Source: Aphrophora alni (Eukaryota; Arthropoda; Insecta; Hemiptera; Aphrophoridae). Taken from it: a stretch of DNA of 64,000 nt. This document shows positions 1-10,960 of this stretch, piece after piece (positions within the stretch are counted from its first letter, which is position 1; the number at the start of each line of letters is the position of its first letter). The stretch covers positions 70,922,877 through 70,986,876 of the forward strand of contig OY740768.1 in assembly GCA_963513935.1 (NCBI GenBank). The letters are read 5' to 3'. A program made the position numbers and the translations under genes. Under the pieces are notes generated by a model. That model was not told the DNA's origin. It was given only the letters and a program-made list of their open reading frames with translations, and searched no databases.

Positions 1-651
1 ACGAACTTATAAAAGTACTAAAACAATACCGCCTAGCCGTCGAATACTCTAATAGCGTCAGGGTGAGAAGAGAAGAGTTGGTAGAGACGAACTTATAAAA
101 GTACTAAAACAAAACCGCCTAGCCGTCGAATAATCTAATAACATCAAGGTGAGAAGGGTAGAGTTGGTAGAGACGAACTTATAAAAGTACTAAAACAAAA
201 GTGCCTGGAAGTCGAATACTCTAATAGCGTCGGGGTGAGAAGAGAAGAGTTGGTAGAGACGAACTTATAAAAGTACTAAAACAAAACCGCCTAGCCGTCG
301 AATAATCTAATAACATCAAGGTGAGAAGGGTAGAGTTGGTAGAGACGAACTTATAAAAGTACTAAAACAAAACTGCCTGGAAGTCGAATACTCTAATAGC
401 GTCGGGGTGAGAAGAGAAGAGTTGGTAGAGACGAACGTATAAAAGTACTAAAACAAAACTGCTTGGAAGTCGAATACTCTAATAGCGTCGGGGTGAGAAG
501 TGAAGAGTTGGTAGAGACGAACTTATAAAAGTACTAAAACAATACCGCCTAGCCGTCGAATAATCTAATAACATCAAGGTGAGAAGGGTAGAGTTGGTAG
601 AGACGAACTTATAAAAGTACTAAAACAAAACTGCCTGGAAGTCGAATACTC
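1..651. repeat. 86-bp satellite array, left segment
   Basis: Tandem monomers of exactly 86 bp: the phrase acgaacttataaaag recurs at 1, 87, 173 and 259. Subtypes are mixed. One carries gcctagccgtcgaatactc with gcgtcaggg, one carries cgaataatctaataacatc with gagaagggtag, and one carries ctgcctggaagtcg with gcgtcgggg. The array runs off the left edge of the window, so its true start is unknown. It stops at 651 because a retrotransposon is inserted there, and resumes after the poly(A) tail. Confidence 0.97.
641..651. repeat. target-site duplication, 5' copy
   Basis: gtcgaatactc immediately precedes the element. The same 11 bases follow the poly(A) at 2932-2942, and there they continue into ordinary satellite monomer sequence. 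One or two preceding A's could extend the duplication to 13 bp, but they cannot be told apart from the poly(A) tail. Confidence 0.85.
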
Positions 652-2781
652 GGCAGACTGTCTGGGGACATAAGGAGGACCAAAAATGCTCTAAATGTGG
701 CAATCAGAGCGGCTAAGAGGAAAAGTTGGGAGGCGTTTGTGATGGAGAACTCTGCCGACCCGTGGGGCTTCGTCATGAAGATGGTAACTGGCAAACTCAG
801 GATTGCTGAAAGCATGTCAACTATACTGGTGGACAACATCTACACAGTTTCAGGTGAGGAGTCTGCACGGGCTCTGGCTGCCTCTTTGATTCCGCAAGAC
901 GACATCACCATTGACACTGCTGATAACTCTGCTGACAGGATTAGGGTGAGAGATAGAGCGGAGAACTTGGACCTTGGTGAGGACGATTGGGAGATTTCTT
1001 TGGACGAGGTAACATCTGCCCTCGAAAGAATGAGAACTGGGAGTGCACCTGGGCTTGATGAAATCACAGTTGATGTGTGGAAGAACCTGTGGAGCACCTT
1101 GGGTACAACAGTGGTCAAACTATTTAACCAGTGTCTAATAAGAGGCTCGTTCCCCAGAGAATGGAAAAACGCCAATATCAAGTTCCTACTCAAGGGACCA
1201 GACAAGAGGAAAGATCTGCCTAAGTCATACCGACCGATTGCTCTTCTACCTACTTTGGGTAAAATCCTTGAAAAGGTCATTGCAACAAGGCTGACAAGCT
1301 TCTTTGAGGAGAGAGAGGTGATCTCCAACAGACAATATGGGTTTAGAGCCGGAAGGAGCACTGAGGACGCCATCATTGAGTTGATTGGTATCGTGGAGGC
1401 CTCAACAGAGAAATACTGCGCAATATTATTTATTGACATCGAAGGCGCATTCGACAATGCTTGGTGGCCTGCTATTTTAACAAAGTTAATAGAAATAAAG
1501 TGCCCTAGGAACATCTTCGGACTCATTCAATCTTACCTGTCGGATAGGAAAGCCACCATAGCGTCGAAAGAATGGAAATTCGTCAGAGATGTAACTATGG
1601 GATGCCCTCAGGGATCCGTTTTGGGGCCTCTTTTGTGGAATCTTCTGTTTGACGGTCTGCTGCGGGTGGATCTTCCAACTGGATGCGGGGCGGTGGCCTA
1701 CGCTGATGATGTAGCTGTGGCGGTGACAGGAAAGTCTAGGGCTGAGATTGAGCTAAGGGCTTCTGAGGTTTTATCTGCTCTCAAGAGTTGGTGCTGCAGT
1801 GTTCGCCTTAAGATCTCGGCTGAGAAAACAAACATCCTTATGGTGAAAGGTATTCTTCGTAGAGACCCAACTGTTCGGCTGGATGGACGTCCAGTTAAGT
1901 TTGTTAAGGAAATTAGATATTTAGGCGTGATCTTGGAAAGGGGATTGTTCTTCACCAAGCATGTGACTGCAATGGGTGAAAAGGTAAAGTCGTTGTTCTT
2001 TAAAATAAAGAGATTAGTGAGAAAGGACTATGGGCTATCATGGAGGGCTCTAAGAACAATCTACAATGGTATATATTCAGCAATAGTCACCTATGCTGCG
2101 GGGGCTTGGTACCATAGGGTAAGAAGAATTGAGATACAACGCTCCTTATTAAGAGCTCAGAGGATCATCCTCATTGCGGTCACTGGCGCTTACAGGACGG
2201 TGTCCATTGATGCCATGCCGGTGGTGGCAGGTGTTTTACCTGCGGATCTAGCAGTGTGGGAAAGAGGAAGCAGAAAGACATGGAAATCTGGAGGCGACCT
2301 ACTGTTGGCTGATGGTGGCAGGATGTACCATAACAGACAAATTCCTATGGGAGCTATTAAGAATCACATCAGAGATGAGGCTTTCCAAATCTGGCAAGAA
2401 AGATGGAGCTCCAGTGTTAAAGGAGAAGTTACAAGATGGTGGTTCCCATCGGTAAAGGGGAGAATTGCGATAAGAGATCTAAACTTAACACCTATAATGA
2501 CTCAATTTCTAACAGGACACGGGTTTTTCGCCGCCAAATTGACATCTTTTTCTCTTAGAGAGGATCCCTCGTGCTGTTGTGGTTTGCCCCAGACGGCAAT
2601 ACATCTTGTGATGGAGTGCCCCCTACTTGAGGACCTTAGGACATGGTTTTGTGAACTTGATGAGGAAGAGTTGCAACGGCTGGACGCCAGTGGTTTCGCA
2701 TTGATTAGGAACAGGGAGGCTAGGAAGGCGGTTGTGGAGTTGGTTAGGATAGCGGCGGAGTTCCTCGACGGAAAGAAATAA
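652..2781 (+). CDS. reverse transcriptase, C-terminal part of R1-clade ORF2 (partial)
   Basis: Reverse transcriptase of a non-LTR retrotransposon, which copies its own RNA at a nicked chromosomal target. The frame is open from the first element base at 652, and before that through satellite sequence, with no authentic ATG at the junction. Numbering residues from 697, RT landmarks are YRPIALLP near 178, the catalytic FIDIEGAFD near 244, the YADD active site at 335-338, and a C-terminal CCHC-type knuckle with Cys626/Cys628, His636 and Cys641 followed by PLLEDL, as is typical of R1-clade proteins. The ORF ends with TAA at 2779-2781. No internal stop or frameshift is visible. The N-terminal apurinic-type endonuclease (about 230 aa in full-length relatives) is absent, so this copy is dead for autonomous movement. 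The clade assignment rests on motif style, not on a computed tree. Confidence 0.92.
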   Translation, partial: GRLSGDIRRTKNALNVAIRAAKRKSWEAFVMENSADPWGFVMKMVTGKLRIAESMSTILVDNIYTVSGEESARALAASLIPQDDITIDTADNSADRIRVRDRAENLDLGEDDWEISLDEVTSALERMRTGSAPGLDEITVDVWKNLWSTLGTTVVKLFNQCLIRGSFPREWKNANIKFLLKGPDKRKDLPKSYRPIALLPTLGKILEKVIATRLTSFFEEREVISNRQYGFRAGRSTEDAIIELIGIVEASTEKYCAILFIDIEGAFDNAWWPAILTKLIEIKCPRNIFGLIQSYLSDRKATIASKEWKFVRDVTMGCPQGSVLGPLLWNLLFDGLLRVDLPTGCGAVAYADDVAVAVTGKSRAEIELRASEVLSALKSWCCSVRLKISAEKTNILMVKGILRRDPTVRLDGRPVKFVKEIRYLGVILERGLFFTKHVTAMGEKVKSLFFKIKRLVRKDYGLSWRALRTIYNGIYSAIVTYAAGAWYHRVRRIEIQRSLLRAQRIILIAVTGAYRTVSIDAMPVVAGVLPADLAVWERGSRKTWKSGGDLLLADGGRMYHNRQIPMGAIKNHIRDEAFQIWQERWSSSVKGEVTRWWFPSVKGRIAIRDLNLTPIMTQFLTGHGFFAAKLTSFSLREDPSCCCGLPQTAIHLVMECPLLEDLRTWFCELDEEELQRLDASGFALIRNREARKAVVELVRIAAEFLDGKK

Positions 2782-2897
2782 GAAATAGGAAAGAAATAAT
2801 CTCCGCTTAAGTGTATACCACGTGTTACCTGAATTTGCTAACGGTTACATGAGACTCCGGTTTCGAAGTTAACCTAATTTATGGAGAATACCGAATG

Positions 2898-2931
<34 letters not shown>
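2782..2931 (+). other. 3' UTR and poly(A) tail of the R1-clade element
   Basis: A short UTR follows the TAA stop. A run of A's then extends from 2898 to 2931 and abuts the second copy of the target duplication. I see no canonical AATAAA at the usual distance. The intact long A tract suggests a fairly recent insertion. Confidence 0.85.
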
Positions 2932-2934
<3 letters not shown>

Positions 2935-2942
2935 GAATACTC
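2932..2942. repeat. target-site duplication, 3' copy
   Basis: gtcgaatactc directly after the poly(A), matching 641-651, and continuing into taatagcgtcgggg as in normal monomers. Confidence 0.85.
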
Positions 2943-5739
2943 TAATAGCGTCGGGGTGAGAAGAGAAGAGTTGGTAGAGACGAACTTATAAAAGTACTAA
3001 AACAAAACCGCCTAGCCGTCGAATAATCTAATAACATCAAGGTGAGAAGGGTAGAGTTGGTAGTGACGAACGTATAAAAGTACAAAAAAAAAACTGCCTG
3101 GAAGTCGAATACTCTAATAGCGTCGGGGTGAGAAGAGAAGAGTTGGTAGAGACGAACTTATAAAAGTACAAAAATAAAACTGCCTGGAAGTCGAATACTC
3201 TAATAGCGTCGGGGTGAGAAGAGAAGAGTTGGTAGAGACGAACTTATAAAAGTACTAAAACAATACCGCCTAGCCGTCGAATACTCTAATAGCGTCAGGG
3301 TGTGAAGAGTAGAGTTGGTAGAGACGAACTTATAAAAGTACAAAAACTAAACTGACTGGAAGTCGAATACTCTAATAGCGTCGGGGTGAGAAGAGAAGAG
3401 TTGGTAGAGACGAACGTATAAAAGTACTAAAACAAATCTGCCTGGAAGTCGAATACTCTAATAGCGTCGGGGTGAGAAGGGAAGAGTTGGTAGAGACGAA
3501 CTTATAAAAGTACTAAAACAATACCGCCTAGCCGTCGAATAATCTAATAACATCAAGGTGAGAAGGGTAGAGTTAGTAGAGACGAACGTATAAAAGTACA
3601 AAAACAAAACTGCCTGGAAGTCGAATACTCTAATAGCGTCGGGGTGAGAAGAGAAGAGTTGGTAGAGACGAACTTATAAAAGTACAAAAACCAAAACCGC
3701 CTAGCCGTCGACTAATCTAATAACATCAAGGTGAGAAGGGTAGAGTTGGTAGAGACGAACGTATAAAAGTACAAAAACAAAACTGTCTGGAAGTCGAATA
3801 CTCTAATAGCGTCGGGGTGAGAAGAGAAGAGTTGGTAGAGACGAACTTATAAAAGTAATAAAACAAAACCGCCTAGTCGTCGAATAATCTAATAACATCA
3901 AGGTGAGAAGGGTAGAGTTGGTAGAGACGAACTTATAAAAGTAATAAAACAATTCCGCCTAGCCGTCGAATACTCTAATAGCGTCAGGGTGAGAAGAGAA
4001 GAGTTGGTAGAGACGAACTTATAAAAGTACTAAAACAAAACCGCCTAGCCGTCGAATAATCTAATAACATCAAGGTGAGAAGGGTAGAGTTGGTAGAGAC
4101 GAACGTATAAAAGTACAAAAACAAAACTGCCTGGAAGTCGAATACTCTAATAGCGTCGGGGTGAGAAGAGAAGAGTTGGTAGAGACGAACTTATAAAAGT
4201 ACAAAAACAAAACCGCCTAGCCGTCGACTAATCTAATAACATCAAGGTGAGAAGAGTAGAGTTAGTAGAGACGAACTTATAAAAGTACTAAAACAAAACC
4301 GCCTAGCCGTCGAATAATCTAATAACATCAAGGTGAGAAGGGTAGAGTTGGTAGAGACGAACGTATAAAAGTACAAAAACAAAACTGTCTGGAAGTCGAA
4401 TACTCTAATAGCGTCGGGGTGAGAAGAGAAGAGTTGGTAGAGACGAACTTATAAAAGTAATAAAACAAAACCGCCAACAAGCCGTCGAATAATCTAATAA
4501 CATCAAGGTGAGGAGGGTAGAGTTGGTAGAGACGAACTTATAAAAGTAATAAAACAAAACCGCCTGGAAGTCGAATACTCTAATAGCGTCGGGGTGAGAA
4601 GAGAAGAGTTGGTAGAGACGAACTTATAAAAGTAATAAAACAATTCCGCCTAGCCGTCGAATACTCTAATAGCGTCAGGGTGAGAAGAGAAGAGTTGGTA
4701 GAGACGAACTTATAAAAGTACTAAAACAAAACCGCCTAGCCGTCGAATAATCTAATAACATCAAGGTGAGAAGGGTAGAGTTGGTAGAGACGAACGTATA
4801 AAAGTACAAAAACAAAACTGCCTGGAAGTCGAATACTCTAATAGCGTCGGGGTGAGAAGAGAAGAGTTGGTAGAGACGAACTTATAAAAGTAATAAAACA
4901 ATTCCGCCTAGCCGTCGAATACTCTAATAGCGTCAGGGTGAGAAGAGAAGAGTTGGTAGAGACGAACTTATAAAAGTACTAAAACAAAACCGCCTAGCCG
5001 TCGAATAATCTAATAACATCAAGGTGAGAAGGGTAGAGTTGGTAGAGACGAACGTATAAAAGTACAAAAACAAAACTGCCTGGAAGTCGAATACTCTAAT
5101 AGCGTCGGGGTGAGAAGAGAAGAGTTGGTAGAGACGAACTTATAAAAGTAATAAAACAAAACCGCCTAGCCGTCGAATAATCTAATAACATCAAGGTGAG
5201 AAGAGTAGAGTTGGTAGAGACGAACTTATAAAAGTACTAAAACAAAACCTCCTAGCCGTCGAATAATCTAATAACATCAAGGTGAGAAGGGTAGAGTTGG
5301 TAGAGACGAACGTATAAAAGTACAAAAACAAAACTGCCTGGAAGTCGAATACTCTAATAGCGTCGGGGTGAGAAGAGAAGAGTTGGTAGAGACGAACTTA
5401 TAAAAGTACTAAAACAATACCGCCTAGCCGTCGAATACTCTAATAGCGTCAGGGTGAGAAGAGAAGAGTTGGTAGAGACGAACTTATAAAAGTACTAAAA
5501 CAATACCGCCTAGCCGTCGAATACTCTAATAGCGTCAGGGTGAGAAGAGAAGAGTTGGTAGAGACGAACTTACAAAAGTACTAAAACAAAACCGCCTAGG
5601 AGTCGAATAATCTAATAGCGTCAGGGTGAGAAGAGAAGAGTTGGTAGAGACGAACTTACAAAAGTACTAAAACAAAACCGCCTAGGAGTCGAATAATCTA
5701 ATAACATAAAGGTGAGAAGAGTAGAGTTGGTAGAGACGA

Positions 5740-8700
5740 ACTTATAAAAGTACTAAAACAAAACCGCCTAGCCGTCGAATAATCTAATAACATCAAGGTG
5801 AGAAGGGTAGAGTTGGTAGTGACGAACGAATAAAAGTACAAAAAAAAAACTGCCTGGAAGTCGAATACTCTAATAGCGTCGGGGTGAGAAGAGAAGAGTT
5901 GGTAGAGACGAACTTATAAAAGTACAAAAATAAAACTGCCTGGAAGTCGAATACTCTAATAGCGTCGGGGTGAGAAGAGAAGAGTTGGTAGAGACGAACT
6001 TATAAAAGTACTAAAACAATACCGCCTAGCCGTCGAATAATCTAATAACATCAAGGTGAGAAGGGTAGAGTTGGTAGAGACGAACTTATAAAAGTACTAA
6101 AACAAAACTGCCTGGAAGTCGAATACTCTAATAGCGTCGGGGTGAGAAGAGAAGAGTTGGTAGAGACGAACTTATAAAAGTACAAAAACAAAACCGCCTA
6201 GCCGTCGACTAATCTAATAACATCAAGGTGAGAAGAGTAGAGTTAGTAGAGACGAACTTATAAAAGTACTAAAACAAAACCGCCTAGCCGTCGAATAATC
6301 TAATAACATCAAGGTGAGAAGGGTAGAGTTGGTAGAGACGAACGTATAAAACTACAAAAACAAAACTGCCTGGAAGTCGAATACTCTAATAGCGTCGGGG
6401 TGAGAAGAGAAGAGTTGGTAGAGACGAACTTATAAAAGTACTAAAACAATACCGCCTAGCCGTCGAATACTCTAATAGCGTCAGGGTGAGAAGAGAAGAG
6501 TTGGTAGAGACGAACTTATAAAAGTACTAAAACAAAACCGCCTAGCCGTCGAATAATCTAATAACATCAAGGTGAGAAGGGTAGAGTTGGTAGTGACGAA
6601 CGTATAAAAGTACAAAAAAAAAACTGCCTGGAAGTCGAATACTCTAATAGCGTCGGGGTGAGAAGAGAAGAGTTGGTAGAGACGAACTTATAAAAGTACA
6701 AAAATAAAACTGCCTGGAAGTCGAATACTCTAATAGCGTCGGGGTGAGAAGAGAAGAGTTGGTAGAGACGAACTTATAAAAGTACTAAAACAATACCGCC
6801 TAGCCGTCGAATACTCTAATAGCGTCAGGGTGTGAAGAGTAGAGTTGGTAGAGACGAACTTATAAAAGTACAAAAACTAAACTTACTGGAAGTCGAATAC
6901 TCTAATAGCGTCGGGGTGAGAAGAGAAGAGTTGGTAGAGACGAACGTATAAAAGTACTAAAACAAAACTGCCTGGACGTCGAATACTCTAATAGCGTCGG
7001 GGTGAGAAGGGAAGAGTTGGTAGAGACGAACTTATAAAAGTACTAAAACAATACCGCCTAGCCGTCGAATACTCTAATAGCGTCAGGGTGAGAAGGGTAG
7101 AGTTAGTAGAGACGAACGTATAAAAGTACAAAAACAAAACTGCCTGGAAGTCGAATACTCTAATAGCGTCGGGGTGAGAAGAGAAGAGTTGGTAGAGACG
7201 AACTTATAAAAGTACAAAAACAAAACCGCCTAGCCGTCGACTAATCTAATAACATCAAGGTGAGAAGAGTAGAGTTAGTAGAGACGAACTTATAAAAGTA
7301 CTAAAACAAAACCGCCTAGCCGTCGAATAATCTAATAACATCAAGGTGAGAAGGGTAGAGTTGGTAGAGACGAACGTATAAAAGTACAAAAACAAAACTG
7401 CCTGGAAGTCGAATACTCTAATAGCGTCGGGGTGAGAAGAGAAGAGTTGGTAGAGACGAACTTATAAAAGTACTAAAACAATACCGCCTAGCCGTCGAAT
7501 ACTCTAATAGCGTCAGGGTGAGAAGAGAAGAGTTGGTAGAGACGAACTTATAAAAGTACTAAAACAAAACCGCCTAGCCGTCGAATAATCTAATAACATC
7601 AAGGTGAGAAGGGTAGAGTTGGTAGTGACGAACGAATAAAAGTACAAAAAAAAAACTGCCTGGAAGTCGAATACTCTAATAGCGTCGGGGTGAGAAGAGA
7701 AGAGTTGGTAGAGACGAACTTATAAAAGTACAAAAATAAAACTGCCTGGAAGTCGAATACTCTAATAGCGTCGGGGTGAGAAGAGAAGAGTTGGTAGAGA
7801 CGAACTTATAAAAGTACTAAAACAATACCGCTTAGCCGTCGAATACTCTAATAGCGTCAGGGTGAGAAGAGTAGAGTTGGTAGAGACGAACTTATAAAAG
7901 TACAAAAACTAAACTGACTGGAAGTCGAATACTCTAATAGCGTCGGGGTGAGAAGAGAAGAGTTGGTAGAGACGAACGTATAAAAGTACTAAAACAAAAC
8001 TGCCTGGAAGTCGAATACTCTAATAGCGTCGGGGTGAGAAGAGAAGAGTTGGTAGAGACGAACTTATAAAAGTAATAAAACAATTCCGCCTAGCCGTCGA
8101 ATACTCTAATAGCGTCAGGGTGAGAAGAGAAGAGTTGGTAGAGACGAACTTATAAAAGTACTAAAACAAAACCGCCTAGCCGTCGAATAATCTAATAACA
8201 TCAAGGTGAGAAGGGTAGAGTTGGTAGAGACGAACGTATAAAAGTACAAAAACAAAACTGCCTGGAAGTCGAATACTCTAATAGCGTCGGGGTGAGAAGA
8301 GAAGAGTTGGTAGAGACGAACTTATAAAAGTAATAAAACAATTCCGCCTAGCCGTCGAATACTCTAATAGCGTCAGGGTGAGAAGAGAAGAGTTGGTAGA
8401 GACGAACTTATAAAAGTACTAAAACAAAACCGCCTAGCCGTCGAATAATCTAATAACATCAAGGTGAGAAGGGTAGAGTTGGTAGAGACGAACGTATAAA
8501 AGTACAAAAACAAAACTGCCTGGAAGTCGAATACTCTAATAGCGTCGGGGTGAGAAGAGAAGAGTTGGTAGAGACGAACTTATAAAAGTACTAAAACAAT
8601 ACCGCCTAGCCGTCGAATACTCTAATAGCGTCAGGGTGAGAAGAGAAGAGTTGGTAGAGACGAACTTATAAAAGTACTAAAACAAAACCGCCTAGCCGTC

Positions 8701-10960
8701 GAATAATCTAATAACATCAAGGTGAGAAGGGTAGAGTTGGTAGTGACGAACGAATAAAAGTACAAAAAAAAAACTGCCTGGAAGTCGAATACTCTAATAG
8801 CGTCGGGGTGAGAAGAGAAGAGTTGGTAGAGACGAACTTATAAAAGTACAAAAATAAAACTGCCTGGAAGTCGAATACTCTAATAGCGTCGGGGTGAGAA
8901 GAGAAGAGTTGGTAGAGACGAACTTATAAAAGTACTAAAACAATACCGCCTAGCCGTCGAATAATCTAATAACATCAAGGTGAGAAGGGTAGAGTTGGTA
9001 GAGACGAACTTATAAAAGTACTAAAACAAAACTGCCTGGAAGTCGAATACTCTAATAGCGTCGGGGTGAGAAGAGAAGAGTTGGTAGAGACGAACTTATA
9101 AAAGTACAAAAACAAAACCGCCTAGCCGTCGACTAATCTAATAACATCAAGGTGAGAAGAGTAGAGTTAGTAGAGACGAACTTATAAAAGTACTAAAACA
9201 AAACCGCCTAGCCGTCGAATAATCTAATAACATCAAGGTGAGAAGGGTAGAGTTGGTAGAGACGAACGTATAAAACTACAAAAACAAAACTGCCTGGAAG
9301 TCGAATACTCTAATAGCGTCGGGGTGAGAAGAGAAGAGTTGGTAGAGACGAACTTATAAAAGTACTAAAACAATACCGCCTAGCCGTCGAATACTCTAAT
9401 AGCGTCAGGGTGAGAAGAGAAGAGTTGGTAGAGACGAACTTATAAAAGTACTAAAACAAAACCGCCTAGCCGTCGAATAATCTAATAACATCAAGGTGAG
9501 AAGGGTAGAGTTGGTAGTGACGAACGTATAAAAGTACAAAAAAAAAACTGCCTGGAAGTCGAATACTCTAATAGCGTCGGGGTGAGAAGAGAAGAGTTGG
9601 TAGAGACGAACTTATAAAAGTACAAAAATAAAACTGCCTGGAAGTCGAATACTCTAATAGCGTCGGGGTGAGAAGAGAAGAGTTGGTAGAGACGAACTTA
9701 TAAAAGTACTAAAACAATACCGCCTAGCCGTCGAATACTCTAATAGCGTCAGGGTGTGAAGAGTAGAGTTGGTAGAGACGAACTTATAAAAGTACAAAAA
9801 CTAAACTTACTGGAAGTCGAATACTCTAATAGCGTCGGGGTGAGAAGAGAAGAGTTGGTAGAGACGAACGTATAAAAGTACTAAAACAAAACTGCCTGGA
9901 CGTCGAATACTCTAATAGCGTCGGGGTGAGAAGGGAAGAGTTGGTAGAGACGAACTTATAAAAGTACTAAAACAATACCGCCTAGCCGTCGAATACTCTA
10001 ATAGCGTCAGGGTGAGAAGGGTAGAGTTAGTAGAGACGAACGTATAAAAGTACAAAAACAAAACTGCCTGGAAGTCGAATACTCTAATAGCGTCGGGGTG
10101 AGAAGAGAAGAGTTGGTAGAGACGAACTTATAAAAGTACAAAAACAAAACCGCCTAGCCGTCGACTAATCTAATAACATCAAGGTGAGAAGAGTAGAGTT
10201 AGTAGAGACGAACTTATAAAAGTACTAAAACAAAACCGCCTAGCCGTCGAATAATCTAATAACATCAAGGTGAGAAGGGTAGAGTTGGTAGAGACGAACG
10301 TATAAAAGTACAAAAACAAAACTGCCTGGAAGTCGAATACTCTAATAGCGTCGGGGTGAGAAGAGAAGAGTTGGTAGAGACGAACTTATAAAAGTACTAA
10401 AACAATACCGCCTAGCCGTCGAATACTCTAATAGCGTCAGGGTGAGAAGAGAAGAGTTGGTAGAGACGAACTTATAAAAGTACTAAAACAAAACCGCCTA
10501 GCCGTCGAATAATCTAATAACATCAAGGTGAGAAGGGTAGAGTTGGTAGTGACGAACGAATAAAAGTACAAAAAAAAAACTGCCTGGAAGTCGAATACTC
10601 TAATAGCGTCGGGGTGAGAAGAGAAGAGTTGGTAGAGACGAACTTATAAAAGTACAAAAATAAAACTGCCTGGAAGTCGAATACTCTAATAGCGTCGGGG
10701 TGAGAAGAGAAGAGTTGGTAGAGACGAACTTATAAAAGTACTAAAACAATACCGCTTAGCCGTCGAATACTCTAATAGCGTCAGGGTGAGAAGAGTAGAG
10801 TTGGTAGAGACGAACTTATAAAAGTACAAAAACTAAACTGACTGGAAGTCGAATACTCTAATAGCGTCGGGGTGAGAAGAGAAGAGTTGGTAGAGACGAA
10901 CGTATAAAAGTACTAAAACAAAACTGCCTGGAAGTCGAATACTCTAATAGCGTCGGGGTG
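5740..10960. repeat. higher-order duplication in the satellite, offset 2,924 bp (34 monomers)
   Basis: Rare monomer variants recur at exactly 2,924 bp (34 x 86). gacgaacgaataaaag is at 5821 and 8745, and again at 7627 and 10551. gtataaaactac is near 6337 and 9261, acttactgga at 6881 and 9805, and the cttagcc variant at 7831 and 10755. The matched blocks are about 5740-8035 and 8664-10960. Outside them the order of subtypes diverges. This is a recent block duplication inside the array. Confidence 0.85.

Larger units (their letters stand above)
652..2931 (+). mobile_element. 5'-truncated R1-clade non-LTR retrotransposon inserted in the satellite
   Basis: A non-satellite block of 2,280 bp interrupts the 86-bp array within one monomer. 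It holds a reverse transcriptase ORF (652-2781), a short 3' UTR (2782-2897) and a 34-nt poly(A) (2898-2931), flanked by an 11-13 bp target-site duplication. These are the hallmarks of target-primed reverse transcription. The block opens in frame without a start codon, and the endonuclease and ORF1 expected upstream are missing, so this is a 5'-truncated copy. R1-clade elements (R1, TRAS, SART, Waldo) are often sequence-specific and some target tandem repeats. With a single copy I cannot tell whether this insertion was targeted or random. Confidence 0.93.

Noticed and set aside
840..1526. 228-codon minus-strand ORF opposite the reverse transcriptase
   Set aside because: Shadow of the real RT frame; no motif and no independent support.
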